Source of the DNA: Arabidopsis thaliana
Taxonomy: Eukaryota; Streptophyta; Magnoliopsida; Brassicales; Brassicaceae
Assembly (NCBI RefSeq): GCF_000001735.4
Contig: NC_003076.8
Location: 26,477,835 to 26,541,834, forward strand
DNA: 64,000 nt
Direction of reading: 5' to 3'
The notes below the pieces were generated by a model. The model had not been told where the DNA came from, made no database searches, and saw only the letters and a list, made by a program, of their open reading frames with translations. Below are positions 22,697 through 34,990 of the stretch, one piece after another. Numbering within the stretch: the first letter of the stretch is position 1; every line of letters starts with the position of its first letter. A program made the position numbers and the translations under genes.

Positions 22697-23953
22697 TTAC
22701 GGGACGACGCGGCTAAACTTTCTACATTCCTTCGGAGATCTCTGTTCTTGTCCTTGGCAGAAGAATAACGTCGCCGGACACCATGAGAAGCAGTTTCCGG
22801 CGAGCTGCACGTTCGCTGATCCAGGCTTTAACGCCATCAAAGGACCCGGTACGACTCCGAATAAGAAATTTCCGCCTAGTAAAAGTCTCTGAAACCCGGC
22901 GAATTCGGATCCGGGCGATACGGTTTTCCAGACGTACTGGGTCGGAATCATACCAAAGAACTTGTTGTTCTCTAACGACAATGCTGAGAGCTTTGGTGAT
23001 AGACCCATGAACAGAGGTAACGCACCGAGGATCTGATTGTTGCTGAGATCTACGGATATGAGCTCGCTGGGGAGACCCAAGGGAGAATAGTAGGGTGACT
23101 CTAAAGAGGTGAAGCCATTGAAGGAGAGTGTTAGCTGCTGTAGAGACTGATGAGTGAAGATAAACGATGGGATTGAGCCACTGAGTTTGTTGTGGCTAAG
23201 ATCGATTACTTCGAGAGAATTTAGAAGTTTGAAGCTTTCAGGGATCGTTCCTTGGAAGAGGTTGTTTCGCATTGAGATTTGGACTATAGATTCGGGTAAA
23301 AATGATGGGATCCGACCGGAGATGCGGTTATCGCTCGCGTCGAGGTAATACAGGTTTTTGAGTGAGCTCAGATCAGGGAATTCGCCGGAGATGTTGTTTA
23401 GCTGGATTTCCAGTCGTTTCAGGCTGGAAAGGCCATTGAAGCTCGCCGGAATGGAGCCGTAGAGGCGGTTGCTGTCTAGCACGAGCTCCTCAAGAACCGT
23501 CATTGACCCGACTGAATCGGGTATGGATCCGGAAAAGGAGTTTCCGGACACAGTGAGGCGGGTGAGACGGGTGAGATTGGAGAGCGAGTCGGGAAGTGGA
23601 CCGGAGAAGTAGTTGCCGGAGAGATCGAGGGTCTGGAGATAAGGAAGGTTGAAAGAGACGGAGGAGAGGGAGCCTGAGTAACCGGCTTGGTCCAGACTGA
23701 GCTCCGTGACCCGACCCGATCCGGTAACGACGGAGTCGCAGCGGAACCCACAAGTGAATGTGTCGCTGAATATATTGTCGCAGGGATCGACGGAGAAATC
23801 CCAAGAACTCAGGCAAGAGCCTGGACTCATGGATTTGGCATCCACTGAGTTCTTGAAGTCTTTGAGAGCTGCCACGTCACCCCAGAAAGTCTTGGACTCT
23901 GCTGAAGATAAAGTGAGCAAAAGAAGAAGAACAAGGGAAATAAGTGAAGCCAT
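22697..23953 (-). CDS. Secreted leucine-rich repeat protein (418 aa, single exon)
   Basis: An intronless frame starting MASLISLVLLLLLTLSSAES, a clear signal peptide with probable cleavage near residue 20. An N-terminal cap follows, with paired cysteines (SWDFSVDPCD, TCGFRC). About nine to ten plant-type LRRs occupy residues 80-375, with the LxLSxNxxxGxIP signature (LDLSGNYFSGPLP, IDLSHNKLSGSIP). The C-terminal cap is cysteine-bearing (NCFSWCPATLFFC). No transmembrane helix or kinase follows, so it is an apoplastic LRR protein or a receptor-like protein without an anchor. From memory it is At5g66330. The ligand and partner are unknown. Confidence 0.93.
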   Translation of the reverse strand: MASLISLVLLLLLTLSSAESKTFWGDVAALKDFKNSVDAKSMSPGSCLSSWDFSVDPCDNIFSDTFTCGFRCDSVVTGSGRVTELSLDQAGYSGSLSSVSFNLPYLQTLDLSGNYFSGPLPDSLSNLTRLTRLTVSGNSFSGSIPDSVGSMTVLEELVLDSNRLYGSIPASFNGLSSLKRLEIQLNNISGEFPDLSSLKNLYYLDASDNRISGRIPSFLPESIVQISMRNNLFQGTIPESFKLLNSLEVIDLSHNKLSGSIPSFIFTHQSLQQLTLSFNGFTSLESPYYSPLGLPSELISVDLSNNQILGALPLFMGLSPKLSALSLENNKFFGMIPTQYVWKTVSPGSEFAGFQRLLLGGNFLFGVVPGPLMALKPGSANVQLAGNCFSWCPATLFFCQGQEQRSPKECRKFSRVVP

Positions 23954-26879
23954 TACAAAAGAGAGATGGTTAGCTCTGCTGAGAGATGTTTGGAAGAAGA
24001 AGAAGCAGAGTGGGTTTGGAGTGAATAATGACCGTTGGATGAGAGGGTCAAGGCGTGTGATAGATCTACAGAAAGTTGCTCTGAAACTTGAAAGACAGAG
24101 GAATTTATATATAGAGAGATTGAGATATTAAAATAGATAGTGTAAATTTATATCATGTGTGTCATTGTCCATCAGACATATGCGTGAAGACAACAACATC
24201 TGTACAGTGAGGTGTGGTTGGCCCTATCCCCATCCACCATAACTCAGAGGTTATGAGTTTTAGATTCTGTTGAGATTCCAAAGCAGAACAACTCTTGATT
24301 TAGGATTATTTGACATATTACCAATTCACATGTCATAAATTGACTAATAAACTTTACAATTTATTTCATTTTCTCCCATATGTGACGTACCCATTTGACC
24401 AGAAGTTGTCAAAATCTAAACTAGTCTTGGTTGATGACATAGATAGAAGAAGTAATTATAGCCTTACAGGAAGCAAGGTTGATGGGTTAATGAATGTGCA
24501 GCTGTTGCAAGCAAAGGTTCCAAATCATTGGCTCTAACTAACTTTAAATCTATGGAAGACGACGAAAATGTTCATATATGATAGGATCACTCATTAGCGT
24601 TAGGTGTCTAAAACTCTAAACCTAAGCCATGTGGGACACTAAATCATCCTAACGGGTCACTAAGACTATGCAGAGATTGGTAAAACAAAAGGTACTAACA
24701 TAATCTATTGGCACCATCTGAATTTGTTGTCGTCCTTGCTTTTCGTCGGTATGTTGTTCTTAACGAATAATTGTCTCACTGTTTCTTTGTTAATCTTGAA
24801 CTCAAAGACCATCCCTATAATAGTTAGAAAGATGCACAATTACAAAGCAGAAACTAGTGCTTACATCGATCACGATACTCTCTTCTCTGACCTTCTATTT
24901 TCCTCTAAGCTGTGATTTATGCTTATCCAGATTACTATTGAAATCGTCGACGAAGTGCGTTTGTTGCCCAATGCCATCTTTCCAGTCTCCGGAAGAAGAG
25001 ATAATGGAGAAAGACAAACAGGGGAGAGAAGAGTGGATCAGGAACAGAGTCGAATGTATCCAAAGTTAGTTATGTGATTTGCTCGTGAGTCTCATGGAGA
25101 GAGAAAAACAGAGGCCCATACCTCTAGGGCTTAGTAGTTTTGTTTTACCCAGCAACAGCATGGCTTAGTTTTGGGCTACTTCATTATTTGGTCACTGAGG
25201 ACTACAGTGTCGTCTTCTCTTTATGCAGCGAGCCTGCGACACTCAAATTAAAAATTCGGTTTGGAAAGCTTGATGCTGTGGACCTGAGGCTTCTGTTTTG
25301 TCCCCTTGAAATGCAATGATGGAATTGCAAATTGTCCCTCAGACGTGTTACTCTCTTATTGGTTCACAGTGAAATTTCCTAAGGCCCCACTTGCGTTCGG
25401 AGTTTAAAGTTGCTGCTTTTATCACCATCCGACATCCGTCTTCAAGATCCTTTCTACGTGCAACAACATCAAACTCTTGAGTCTTGCTTGACCAAGAAAA
25501 TAAAAAGCAACTTAGGTTTTCCAAAAGAGAAATTTCGAAGACATGGTGCGAGTAGTACGGAGGAAATAATCGGGGACAAATCAGCATAAGCAAGGTGGGA
25601 TTAGCTGTTTAAGGTTTAATGGGACCAATTCAATTATAGAATGATATAAATGTAAATCACAAAATGCATGATTTGTGTGCATCTTTTTTACAAGTCTTCA
25701 CAACTCCATGCAACACTTAATTAAATTTTAATCCTAATGAGTTATTATAATGTTAGCTCGTTTTCCGATTCTTTTTGCATCTCGTTATCATCATGGCTTT
25801 CTTGAGGTGACGTAAATTGAATAATGAAAAAGAGAGCCTAAGAAATGAATTGGGAAAGAAGAGTTTTTTTAGGTCCAAACATAAACACCTGCAGAAATAA
25901 AGATGCATACCAATTTTACACCTTTTTCTGTTCCCCCACTCACTCATAATCTGCCGAATTTACAGCCTCACTCGTTGTAACAAAAGAATCAAAATACACA
26001 TACAGTCTCACTGCTTGTCAGATTTTGGGGATTGCATTTGAGATTTGTATAGTAAAGCCCCTTCAGATGTGGCTAAAAAATACACCGTAACGTACGATGT
26101 GAAAACTATGTAAGATAGAAATATGGAGAAACTGGCTATCAGGATATATATATATAAAAAATAATGTAAAGAGTCGGATGTGGCAGTAAGTCTCTCTTCA
26201 AATGTAAGTGTACTGACATTATATCAATCATAGGAATGAGAGCATCACTTTAAAAACGGCTCAAACTGAATAAAACTTAAGATTAGGGTATGGCATATTG
26301 CCGGATATATAGTAGTCGTAGACGAACGATATACCTGTGCTAGTGTGTCTGATTTGTTGACCAAAAGCACAAGACACCTAAATACATGTCTTCACCCAAA
26401 TTTCAATTTTGTAACCTTGTTTTTCACATTAATATTTCTACAGGCAAATCATAATTGCAATTAATTGACCTAAAGTAGTAATTTGAAAGGTAAATTAATG
26501 TTAAAGTAAACCTAAAAAAAGAGTAATGTGAAAAGCTGACAATAAAACAAGGCTGAGTTTAACGATCACAGTTGAAAACTGCCAGCTGCAAATCTTGCTT
26601 TTGATGTGAGCTTTCACAGAGACAGGGTCGTTGACTTTTGTAACAGTTGAAAATTGGAGTATACTATTACATTAACATTATACCTACAAAATTTGAACTT
26701 AATAATAAAAGATCAGGTAACAATTGTTTTAATAGAACATTATCTCCCTTAGTTAATTACTTTTGAAAACCAAGATTAGTACGTTATAATCTTCACCTCC
26801 GAAGATGTTTTAAAACCCTAATTCTACCGTAAGAATCTAAAAAAAAGTTATGATTTGTTGTACTCTCTCTGTGTGGAAT
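23954..26879. other. Intergenic between the LRR gene and SHI
   Basis: Holds the LRR promoter and the SHI 3' flank. An 81-codon minus frame at 25348-25593 and an isolated USE-like word on the minus strand near 24630 were considered; the second lacks a TATA box at the right distance. GCCCA boxes and a short complex-sequence stretch at 25090-25340 might mark a small transcript. No gene is supported. Confidence 0.4.
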
Positions 26880-28309
26880 TCAAGATCTTGAGTTGGAGAA
26901 GAAGTGCGTACCAGTCATGAAAGTGTTAATGGGAGTAGGATAATTAAGTGAGGCAGGATCGATATAATGATCTGAAGTGGAGCCAACGACTCCATTGTTG
27001 CAGCTCACGTTTGGGCTTGATGATGAGGCCGATGGGCCTGCGGTTATGAGATTCAACGGCTGAGATCCACCGCCCGAGGAGCTTCTCTCGGCCGGGCCTT
27101 GATCGTAGAGAACACCTTTGAAGACGTGACCGCCTATACTCACAGCTGTTTTATATGCATACTCTTCTTCTTCATCATCTACGGAACTCACACGCACGCA
27201 CCGAAAAACTGCCGACGAGCTAACTTCCGGCGGAAAATTCCCAACCTCCAACCCTAGATAGAAAACATTTAATTAATTATTGTTAATTATAAGAAAAAAT
27301 CGTAGGAGTATTTTCAACGTATGATTTGTTTGTTTGTTTTTATCTTAACTCAAATTAATAATTACAGCATTAACAAACAAATAAACAAAAACTTAATAAT
27401 TACAGGATATAAACACAAATATCAAGATCAGTGAGAACAGTTTCTTCCTGTCATTCCAAGAGTCAGTCTTACTGATCTACAGTATTTCCATATTAAAAAA
27501 AAAAAATAGGAAGAAGAAAATCGTTCACCTTTTTTTTTTCTTGAAAATGAAAAAAGAAGAACAAAAAAAGCTGATCAAAATAGGGTTTCTGTTTCTGCAA
27601 TTGAAACTAATAACTCAAGTTATTCAAAGCTCATTACTTTAATTTTCATTCAGGGGTGAATAACCATAAAGAGATATTATGAAATACCTGAAGTGTTGTT
27701 AGAAGGTATACGAGTGTAGGCCATGGAAGTCGATCTCGCCGGGATACGCTCTCTCTGTCGTTTAGGGACGCTCCCTCCCAGTTGCTGCGGTTGCTGACCG
27801 GTAGAAAGCTGCTGCTGGCGTTCTCGGCGTTTAGCGGCAGGAACCCACGTGCTCTTCACGTGAGTGGGACAGTCAAGGCCACGGCTCTTGCAGCAAGTCC
27901 TACATCTCATGTGAGAGCAGTCTTTCTTAGATTGATTCCCACAATCCTGGCAGCTTGGTCCGCCGCTACCGCTACCGCTTCTCATCATCATCAACGCACC
28001 GCCGGAAGTTTCAATTAAGCTCCGGTTGCTCGGTCCAACACCTAAACCCGCAGCGGAAGTGTAAAGATCCAGCCTTTGTTGCTGTTGCTGCTGCTGCTGG
28101 AAAATGATTTCTTGATTGTTTGGGTGTTGCCATAGCTCAAGGGTTCCTTTGTAAGAAGGACCAGCTTCTCCACCGTCAGCGTTAGAGTTAGGGTTTCTGC
28201 ACCAAAGCCAAGATTCTGTTCCCGATGAAGAAGGATTATTAGTGTTTGTTCTGTGGTTGTCTGGAGTGTTTCCTCCTCCGCCGTGTCCTAACGAGAAAAA
28301 TCCTGCCAT
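26880..28309 (-). CDS. SHI: SHORT INTERNODES (SHI), SHI/STY RING-like zinc finger protein
   Basis: A transcriptional regulator of the SHI-RELATED SEQUENCE family. The family activates auxin-biosynthesis genes, and SHI overproduction suppresses gibberellin responses (established knowledge). Exon 1 is 27688-28309 (207 codons plus one base) and exon 2 is 26880-27253, giving 331 aa. The cysteine/histidine zinc finger covers about residues 120-150 ([20 protein letters not shown] ... CPTH) and is followed by a basic stretch [10 protein letters not shown]. The family-specific IGGH domain ([15 protein letters not shown]) begins near residue 246. A polyglutamine run (QQQQQQQQ) sits near residue 75. 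The ATG at 28307-28309 gives the family N-terminus [13 protein letters not shown]; the reading frame extends upstream without an ATG. Confidence 0.96.
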
Positions 28310-31300
28310 TTTCCGATACCACCAGCCATATATGACCAATTTCAAGAAGGGCTTTGCTTTACCACATATTTACTTGCCTAGACTAAGATCTTGACTTTCA
28401 GAGAGTGAAGATCTATCAAAAGATTTTAACAGAAGAAGACAATAAAAGATCTCTCTCTTGATAGAGATCTTTAATTATGAGAGGATGAAGAAGAAGAAGA
28501 CGAAAGAGATTAACTTAATGGAAGAATGTAGAGTAGTCTATATCTAGGGTTTGTTTAGAAATCGAATAGAGGTTTCTTTTAGTACTGAGAAAAAAGTTGG
28601 TTTGTCGGTATGGAGTGTATTTAAGAGGGGATAGAGAGAGAGAGAGAGATGTATCTCAGAGAGGTTTCTTTCTCTGTCTCGCGCTCTGCAACGCCGCCAT
28701 CACCTTAATACTCTTCCTCTCTTATTAAATTCTCTGTCTCTCTTTTCTTTTTTGTTTGTTTTCCAGATTTTCCTTACACCAATTAATATCACAAAACACT
28801 TCTCGGACAAGATATATCTTACCGTTGATCATCACGTGTTTTAGATCCTGCGGTCAATATGTTGCCACGTTTACAACTTCGGCTTTTACTCTCTCCGTCT
28901 TTTCTCTACCGGAAAACACGCTGCCTCTTCCTTTGTTTGTCTGTTTGTGTTTGCCAAAATGCTACTATAATTAAATCCTACACTATTTGTTTATATGATT
29001 TACGTTTAGATATTAATCTGTGTATTATTTGTTCGAACGATATTTTAGTGAAATGAACGGAAGATTTCTTTATTTATGAGAAATCTATAGTTATGTAATA
29101 TCTAAACTAAAACTTTATAATCATATATCGTCCTACACAACGTTGGGGACTGGGTATACTTGTATTTTTAGATTCTTTAGTTAGATTCGATGCAATTTTA
29201 ATTATTATTAGCGAAATCTTGCTTTGGTTGCGTAGTGTATACCTGTGACTTTAAAATTAAGTGCCTAAAGTTCGCAGCTGGAAAACAGTTGCTTATCCAT
29301 GTTTCCAAGGAAGCAAATTACTACTCTGTTATTTTTATCATTATATATACAAACTTTAATAATGAACACCTGATAGTATTAAAATATTTAATTATGTATA
29401 CAATACATACACTGATGTATATCAATTGTCCCGTATACCTATACCCCATGAATCTTAATTTAATTGACCAATTAATCATTCCAAATTTTAACGAATTTCA
29501 GTTGTTTCAGAATATCAAACTACAGACAAAGTAAAAAACTGAAGATAGTTCATGGATTTTTCCAAAAGGATATGGAGAGTTGACTAATAAGAAGAGGGGC
29601 ACTATAGTCATTTCCTAGTGGAAATACCCACTGTTGTGTAAAAGAGAGAATACATTTAATGAAAGTGAGGTTGTAAAAAATACATGTATTTATGAAATGG
29701 ATGAAAGTTATTGTTGACATAAACAATCAGCAAAATCATCTATCCAACCTCTTCACCGTATTGTAAACAATGTTAATGTGTATCTATGAAATAGAGTATA
29801 AAAGACAACTTTAAATTTGATCTAGAAGCTGTAAATTTCAGAAATCAATTTGGATGTTTTAATGGTTTTCTTGTTATGACAATCTTAATGTATGTGAGGG
29901 TTTGTACTTTGTTGAATGCAAAAATTATGAGTGACTGAAATAGAGGAGAAGAAAATTGGGGATAGAGTTCGATGAATATATGCAATCATTTAGGACCGAG
30001 AAATTAAGAGAGGGAGTGGGCAAAAGGGACAGTGACATTCTCTCGGATTTTATTCTTGTATATAACTAAATTACAAATCCATAAATTCCAAATGTATTGG
30101 TAACATCGATTATCTTTGCAAATAGCAACAAACTCGCATAATGAAAGACTCACCATGAGCCAAAACTATTAAATTTCTTTTATTTTGGAGTTTGAATCTT
30201 GAAATTAGTACAAATAGAATAGTCTTTTTTTTCCAAAAGAAAAGGTTTAAAGTATCTTCTCGAGCACTGTGTTCTTCTTTTCTTTAAGTTTTCAGTGTCA
30301 TAATTTATACAAATTTAGGTAAAGTTACTAACATTTTCTTAACTATTTAACCTTCCATTTCATGTCCTAGCAATTTTTCTAAAAACGTTGAAATTGTTTC
30401 CACTACCTTTTCTGCCAAATATCTGCACTTCAAACGCATCTAGTCATCTACCATTCTACTTGACCCCGGTACCATCTTTTGGAGATTTAGAATGTATGTT
30501 ATGCCCATTATCAATAAGAAAACATGGAAATGTGGAAAGAACTTTATAAACTAGAGAATAAAGAAAAGTAAGTTTGGAGCATAGTGTTTGTTGGCTTCTA
30601 AATATCACTTGTACACAATTACACATTATTACCAATAAAGAGAAAATCACTTCTTAATATATATTTTTCTTACATAGGCAGAAAGAGAAGAGTGTTTACT
30701 ACAAAAGAAGCACGCACTGATTTGTTTTTTTCACTTTCACCCATTCATTGCTCTTCTACACTCTTTTAAATCTCTCCTTTTCTCTTCAACTTTGAAACTG
30801 AAAAAGGACATAAAAGATTTGGTGGGTTATGTTTCTTTTCTTTGGAGCCAATAACGGAGCTTAGAGATTCTTGCAACTTTTTTCCCCCTTGCATCCTCCT
30901 TTACTCAATAGTAATTTATGTGTATTCTGTATCTCTTCACAAAATAATAAACAAAGACTGTCTTTCACCACAAAATCTCTTGAGAAGCTGCAAAGTTGGG
31001 TAAAACTTAAATGAAATGTACACTTTTTTATATACTACATATCCGTTTTCAGAAATAGATTTCATAAACTATGTGTTCCATATGGATCCCATTTCACCTT
31101 CAAAGGCCCCCTTTACATTTATGTATATTAATGATTATATGTTTCTCATTGCTCAAGAGAAGATTGCATCATTGAATAAAGGAAGAAAGAAAAAACATAG
31201 AGAGTGATTTGGTTCATGTGGGTCCCAAGGAAGTGGAGTCATGGTTCCTCCAAATGCCATGCTCATGCTCATGCTCATGCACATGCAGAGACGCGTATAG

Positions 31301-32494
31301 TCTTTCTAAGCTGATATATCAACTGAGTTATTAGATGCGACAAAATCTACTTATATAATCCACTCGACTTACTTTAACCCAAAATTTCACTAAAACAAAC
31401 GTGAATCACATAACAAACTCGCAAAACTCAACCAAAACAGTTTTGCTGTTGTATGTTGAAAAATGGCAAGATATAACTAAGTTGATAGATCGGGTGCTCA
31501 TGGGTTATTGAAAATCCCCCACACTAGAAACGAAGGGTGGTATCAAAGTTATAGTATAGAGGCTGCTGTAAAAAAAGTGGACCACTATTTTTCACGCCTA
31601 ATTTTCTTAATTACTCTATTATTGTTAATTCCGAAGTTACAAACCCTAAATTATAAGGCTAGCCTTTATATTTATAGCATGTTCTTCTGAAGCTGATACA
31701 GTTTTCAACACATGTATCCATCATAGGAGAAATAAAAACACCAAAAGAAACTGAATCGAATTGTGACGCTTTTTCATGTGATAATACACATTATTTTGTT
31801 TTTTGTGTGTGTTTATTTTGCTTAATTTTAACATTTTCATATGAGTACCATAGGGAATTAATCAAGAAAAGAGTGGTGTGTGACTGAGGTGATATAATGT
31901 AAAGTAGAGAGTGTTGACAGATGTCATGATAATGAAAAAATCAACTGAAAGATATATATGTTTACACAATAAATCAAAATTTGGATGGAAGGGACAAAAG
32001 GAAGCATATATACCGTCCGATCATGTAGAAAAGAGATAGCAATTACACCGACGAGAATAGTAACTTGGCAACGTCATGCTTTCTTTTCAAGATTATATGA
32101 ATTTTCAAACTTTATGTTCTTCCAAATAATTAGACGACTTCATGGCTCTCACGTTACCATTTGAGTACGTAGTCCACTAGCGTGGTCCAAAATTCTATAT
32201 CCATCATTTTTTGTTCTTTTTCTTTTATTTTACAATCAATCAATCTATGGATGTACATATAAGTAAAAGTCTACGCCAATTGGATGATTAAGAATTAAGA
32301 TAAGCGTCGTGAAGAAATAAAAAATAATTGGGCCTTGGGCTAAAGGAATATTTGAGAAGCATATAAACAATTGGCCCACAAGGCCACAAGGATCTCCTTC
32401 AAACGCTCGGAAGTTTCCGCTTTGGATTCCTGTCACCGGCGATTTCGTGGGATGATAACGACGCCGAGCTATATTTCGTGACTGAAGCAAAGTG
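28310..32494. other. Intergenic of about 4.2 kb between SHI and DIM1B
   Basis: The left part holds the SHI leader and promoter, with a (GA)n tract at about 28629-28650. The rest is AT-rich with only short frames. A (GCTCAT)n hexamer run lies at about 31259-31285. Just before DIM1B, GGGCC-type boxes occur at 32331-32385. No other gene was recognised. Confidence 0.45.
32326..32385 (+). promoter_or_regulatory. GGCCCA/GGGCC boxes upstream of DIM1B
   Basis: TTGGGCCTTGGGC and TTGGCCCACAAGGCC lie 110-170 bp before the DIM1B start codon. Such site II/TCP-type boxes are enriched in promoters of ribosomal and mitochondrial genes in Arabidopsis, which fits an rRNA methyltransferase. Function is inferred. 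Confidence 0.5.
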
Positions 32495-33877
32495 ATGATT
32501 CTTCGATTGAAAGACCAAACGCTCATCAAAATCAATTCAACTCGTTCGTACTTATCTTCCTTAGTTTTCCGACGAGATTCTCACTCGCAGGCTCGGACAA
32601 AACCCGATCACGACCGCCGGAGAAGAGGATACGAGAGGGATGTGAGAATCGAGGAGAAGAAGGAACACGATGGATTGTTTCTGTGCAAGAGCAAAGGCCA
32701 ACACCTTCTTACCAACACTAGAATCCTCGACTCCATTGTTCGAAGCTCCGATATCAGGCCGACTGATACAGTCTTGGAGATCGGACCTGGCACTGGAAAT
32801 CTCACGATGAAACTTCTTGAAGCTGCTCAGAATGTCGTAGCCGTCGAGCTAGATAAGCGTATGGTGGAGATTCTACGCAAAAGGGTTTCTGACCATGGTT
32901 TTGCAGATAAACTTACGGTAAATCCTGCTACTTCATTGAGATGCCGTCGATAAATTGAGAATTCATTTAGGTTTGGACATGTAAGGGCCTTATTGTTGTT
33001 GCTAGGATTGGATTAGGGAACGAAATTATTTGTTTTTGTGGATTAGTTTCTAAGCGCACACAACCTGTTCGATAAAATGCCGAAGAGAAATAATAGGGAA
33101 CTACATTCACTAACGCTCTCTCTTTTTCACTTATTCTCTTGTGGTTGGATTCTATAGATTATTCAAAAAGATGTTCTGAAGACAGATTTTCCTCACTTTG
33201 ATCTCGTGGTTGCAAATATTCCTTACAACATATCTTCCCCTCTTGTGGCCAAGCTTGTATACGGCTCCAATACTTTTCGAAGCGCCACACTCTTGCTTCA
33301 AAAGGAATTCTCCCGCCGGCTCCTGGCAAATCCAGGAGATTCCGATTTCAATAGATTGGCGGTGAACGTTAAGTTAGTAGCTGATGTTAAATTTGTGATG
33401 GATGTAAGTAAAAGAGAGTTTGTTCCACCTCCTAAAGTTGATTCATCTGTAATTAGGATTACACCAAAGGAGATAATACCGGATGTTAATGTTCAAGAAT
33501 GGTTGGCATTCACTCGCACGTGTTTCGGGAAGAAGAATAAGACGCTTGGTTCCATGTTTAGGCAGAAGAAAAAGGTCATGGAATTGCAGAGTTTGTCTGC
33601 AGGGAGGCATGGCTCGAATGTTGAGGTTATGAATCAGACAGGTGGTGATTCTGACAGTGATGTTGAAGAAGATGGGAAAGATGATTTGTTGTGTTTGGAT
33701 ACAGATGCAAGTATGTTCAAGGAAAGGGTAATTGAAATTCTGAGAACAAATGGGTTCGAAGAGAAGAGACCATCCAAGCTTTCACATCGTGAGTTGTTAC
33801 ATTTGCTTTCTTTGTTTAACCAAGCTGGAATTTTTTTCCATGATATTACATCATTACAAATGGATCTACACGAATAA
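32495..33877 (+). CDS. DIM1B: rRNA adenine dimethyltransferase DIM1B (KsgA/Dim1 family, mitochondrial)
   Basis: Transfers methyl groups from S-adenosylmethionine to two adjacent adenosines at the 3' end of small-subunit rRNA. The Arabidopsis protein is reported to act on mitochondrial rRNA. Exons are 32495-32917 and 33158-33877 (380 aa). The start is the ATG at 32495; the frame is open 3 nt further but with GTG. The first ~45 residues are rich in Arg and Ser and poor in acids (RLKDQTLIKINSTRSYLSS ... DRRRRG), as in a mitochondrial presequence. Motifs: GQHLLTN, SAM-binding VLEIGPGTGNLT (about 93-104), acidic VAVELD, catalytic NIPYNIS (about 161-167) and the Dim1 C-terminal helical domain. An acidic insertion (DSDSDVEEDGKDD) lies near residue 300. 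DIM1A (nucleolar) and PFC1 (plastid) are the alternatives; the basic N-terminus favours the mitochondrial paralogue. Confidence 0.95.
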
Positions 33878-34365
33878 TGATAAGTTTTCTTTAATGTTTT
33901 ATGTTTTTGGTCGAACCCTTTGAATTTATTTTTCTTACAAATTGGAAGATTACAGTAAAAGCTACTTAATGCAGTAATTTCGGAAGGGAAATAAAATCGT
34001 ATTTTTGTTCCCTTGGCAGCTAAACAAAATTGTATTTAAATTAGGAATGTGAGAAATTCCCGCCATGATAAAATCATGAAGATATTCAGAAATGATAATT
34101 TCTGCTATTCAGAAATGAATCCATGATAACATCTGGAGTTAAAATTAATTAGATACTGTAAAATATTTTAAAATCCATATCTGCCACCGGCATCTTACAA
34201 AAAAAGGTGACAAAATCTGAGAAAATTTCCTCGATTTTCCTCTGCTAATACAAAAAAAATAGCAGAAAGAAAATTCAAATGGAACCAAAAGAAAGTGTTT
34301 CGTCGGATACAAGCAATAAACCCTAAAACACAGGTTTTGCTCGATCTCGGCTGAAAATCCTAATA
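33878..34365. other. Convergent 3' spacer between DIM1B and the HMA-like gene
   Basis: The two genes point towards each other across 488 bp of AT-rich 3' flank. GAAATGATAATTTCTGCTATTCAGAAATGAATCCATGATAA includes short near-repeats of TCAGAAATGA (about 34087 and 34109). No gene is seen. Confidence 0.4.
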
Positions 34366-34990
34366 CTAACCGTAGATACTATAACCTGGATATGGATATT
34401 GGTGATGGTAAGGTTGCATCGCTAGTGACTGAGAATAATAAGGCGGATGCTGGCGAGAGTAACAATTATCACTCGGCCAATAACTGTTGTAAGATGGTGG
34501 CTGGCCGTAATAGGAGTCGGAGTTGTAATGAAGATTAGGTTCATGTGGATAATGATGCTGATGATGATGATGATGTCCACCGGTTTTCACAAACGTCATT
34601 TCAGCTGCCTTGCCTTTTACCGAACCCATTAGTTTTAGTAGTTTATGTGGATCTCCTAAACCCGAAATGTATGCTCTTCCTTCGTCCGCGTCTAACAAAA
34701 AATCCCCTCCTTAATCACAAGAAAAACCCAATGTAAGAATTAGATTAACAAACATAATCAAATTGTAGGATAACAAAACCTACCTTTGACCTTCTTTAGA
34801 ATCCTTGTGATGCTCTTATACCACTCAGAGGAGTTGGTGTTCACCTTAAACCCACAAGTCTGCCCAAAAAAACGGTTGAAATGTCATGTTTAGTCAAGAA
34901 TTAACAGATAGAAGAAACAAGAAAATATGTTTTGTCACGAGAAACTGAAAAACAAACCAGTTGTGTAGAACGATTATTTGATGAAAACAT
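34366..34990 (-). CDS. Small HMA-like protein lacking the CxxC metal site, His/Tyr-rich tail (144 aa)
   Basis: Reconstructed from three exons: 34958-34990 (33 nt, MFSSNNRSTQL), 34784-34859 and 34366-34691, with GT-AG borders and matching phases (0, then 1). The first ~75 residues fit the beta-alpha-beta fold of heavy-metal-associated domains: CGFKVNTNSSEWYKSITRIL, then KVKDADEGRAYISGLGDPHK, then LLKLMGSVKGKAAEMTFVKT. Where a canonical HMA domain has M-x-C-x-x-C the sequence reads F-K-V-N-T-N, so the metal ligand pair is missing. A histidine cluster (GGHHHHHQHHYPHE) and a Tyr/Pro/Ser-rich tail follow, ending YPGYSIYG without a CaaX prenylation box. It is therefore related to the HIPP/HPP group but not a typical member. 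Function unknown. By position it may be At5g66370. Confidence 0.8.

Noticed and set aside
24600..24650. USE-like word GTCCCACATGG on the minus strand
   Set aside because: Differs from the USE, and no TATA box lies at the 24-26 or 34 bp distance, so it is not an snRNA-type promoter.
25348..25593. 81-codon minus frame between the LRR gene and SHI
   Set aside because: No domain, no signal peptide and no splice partner. I cannot distinguish it from chance.
29235..29534. 99-codon plus-strand frame
   Set aside because: Extremely AT-rich codon use (Ile, Asn, Tyr, Leu) and no motif; expected by chance in AT-rich DNA.
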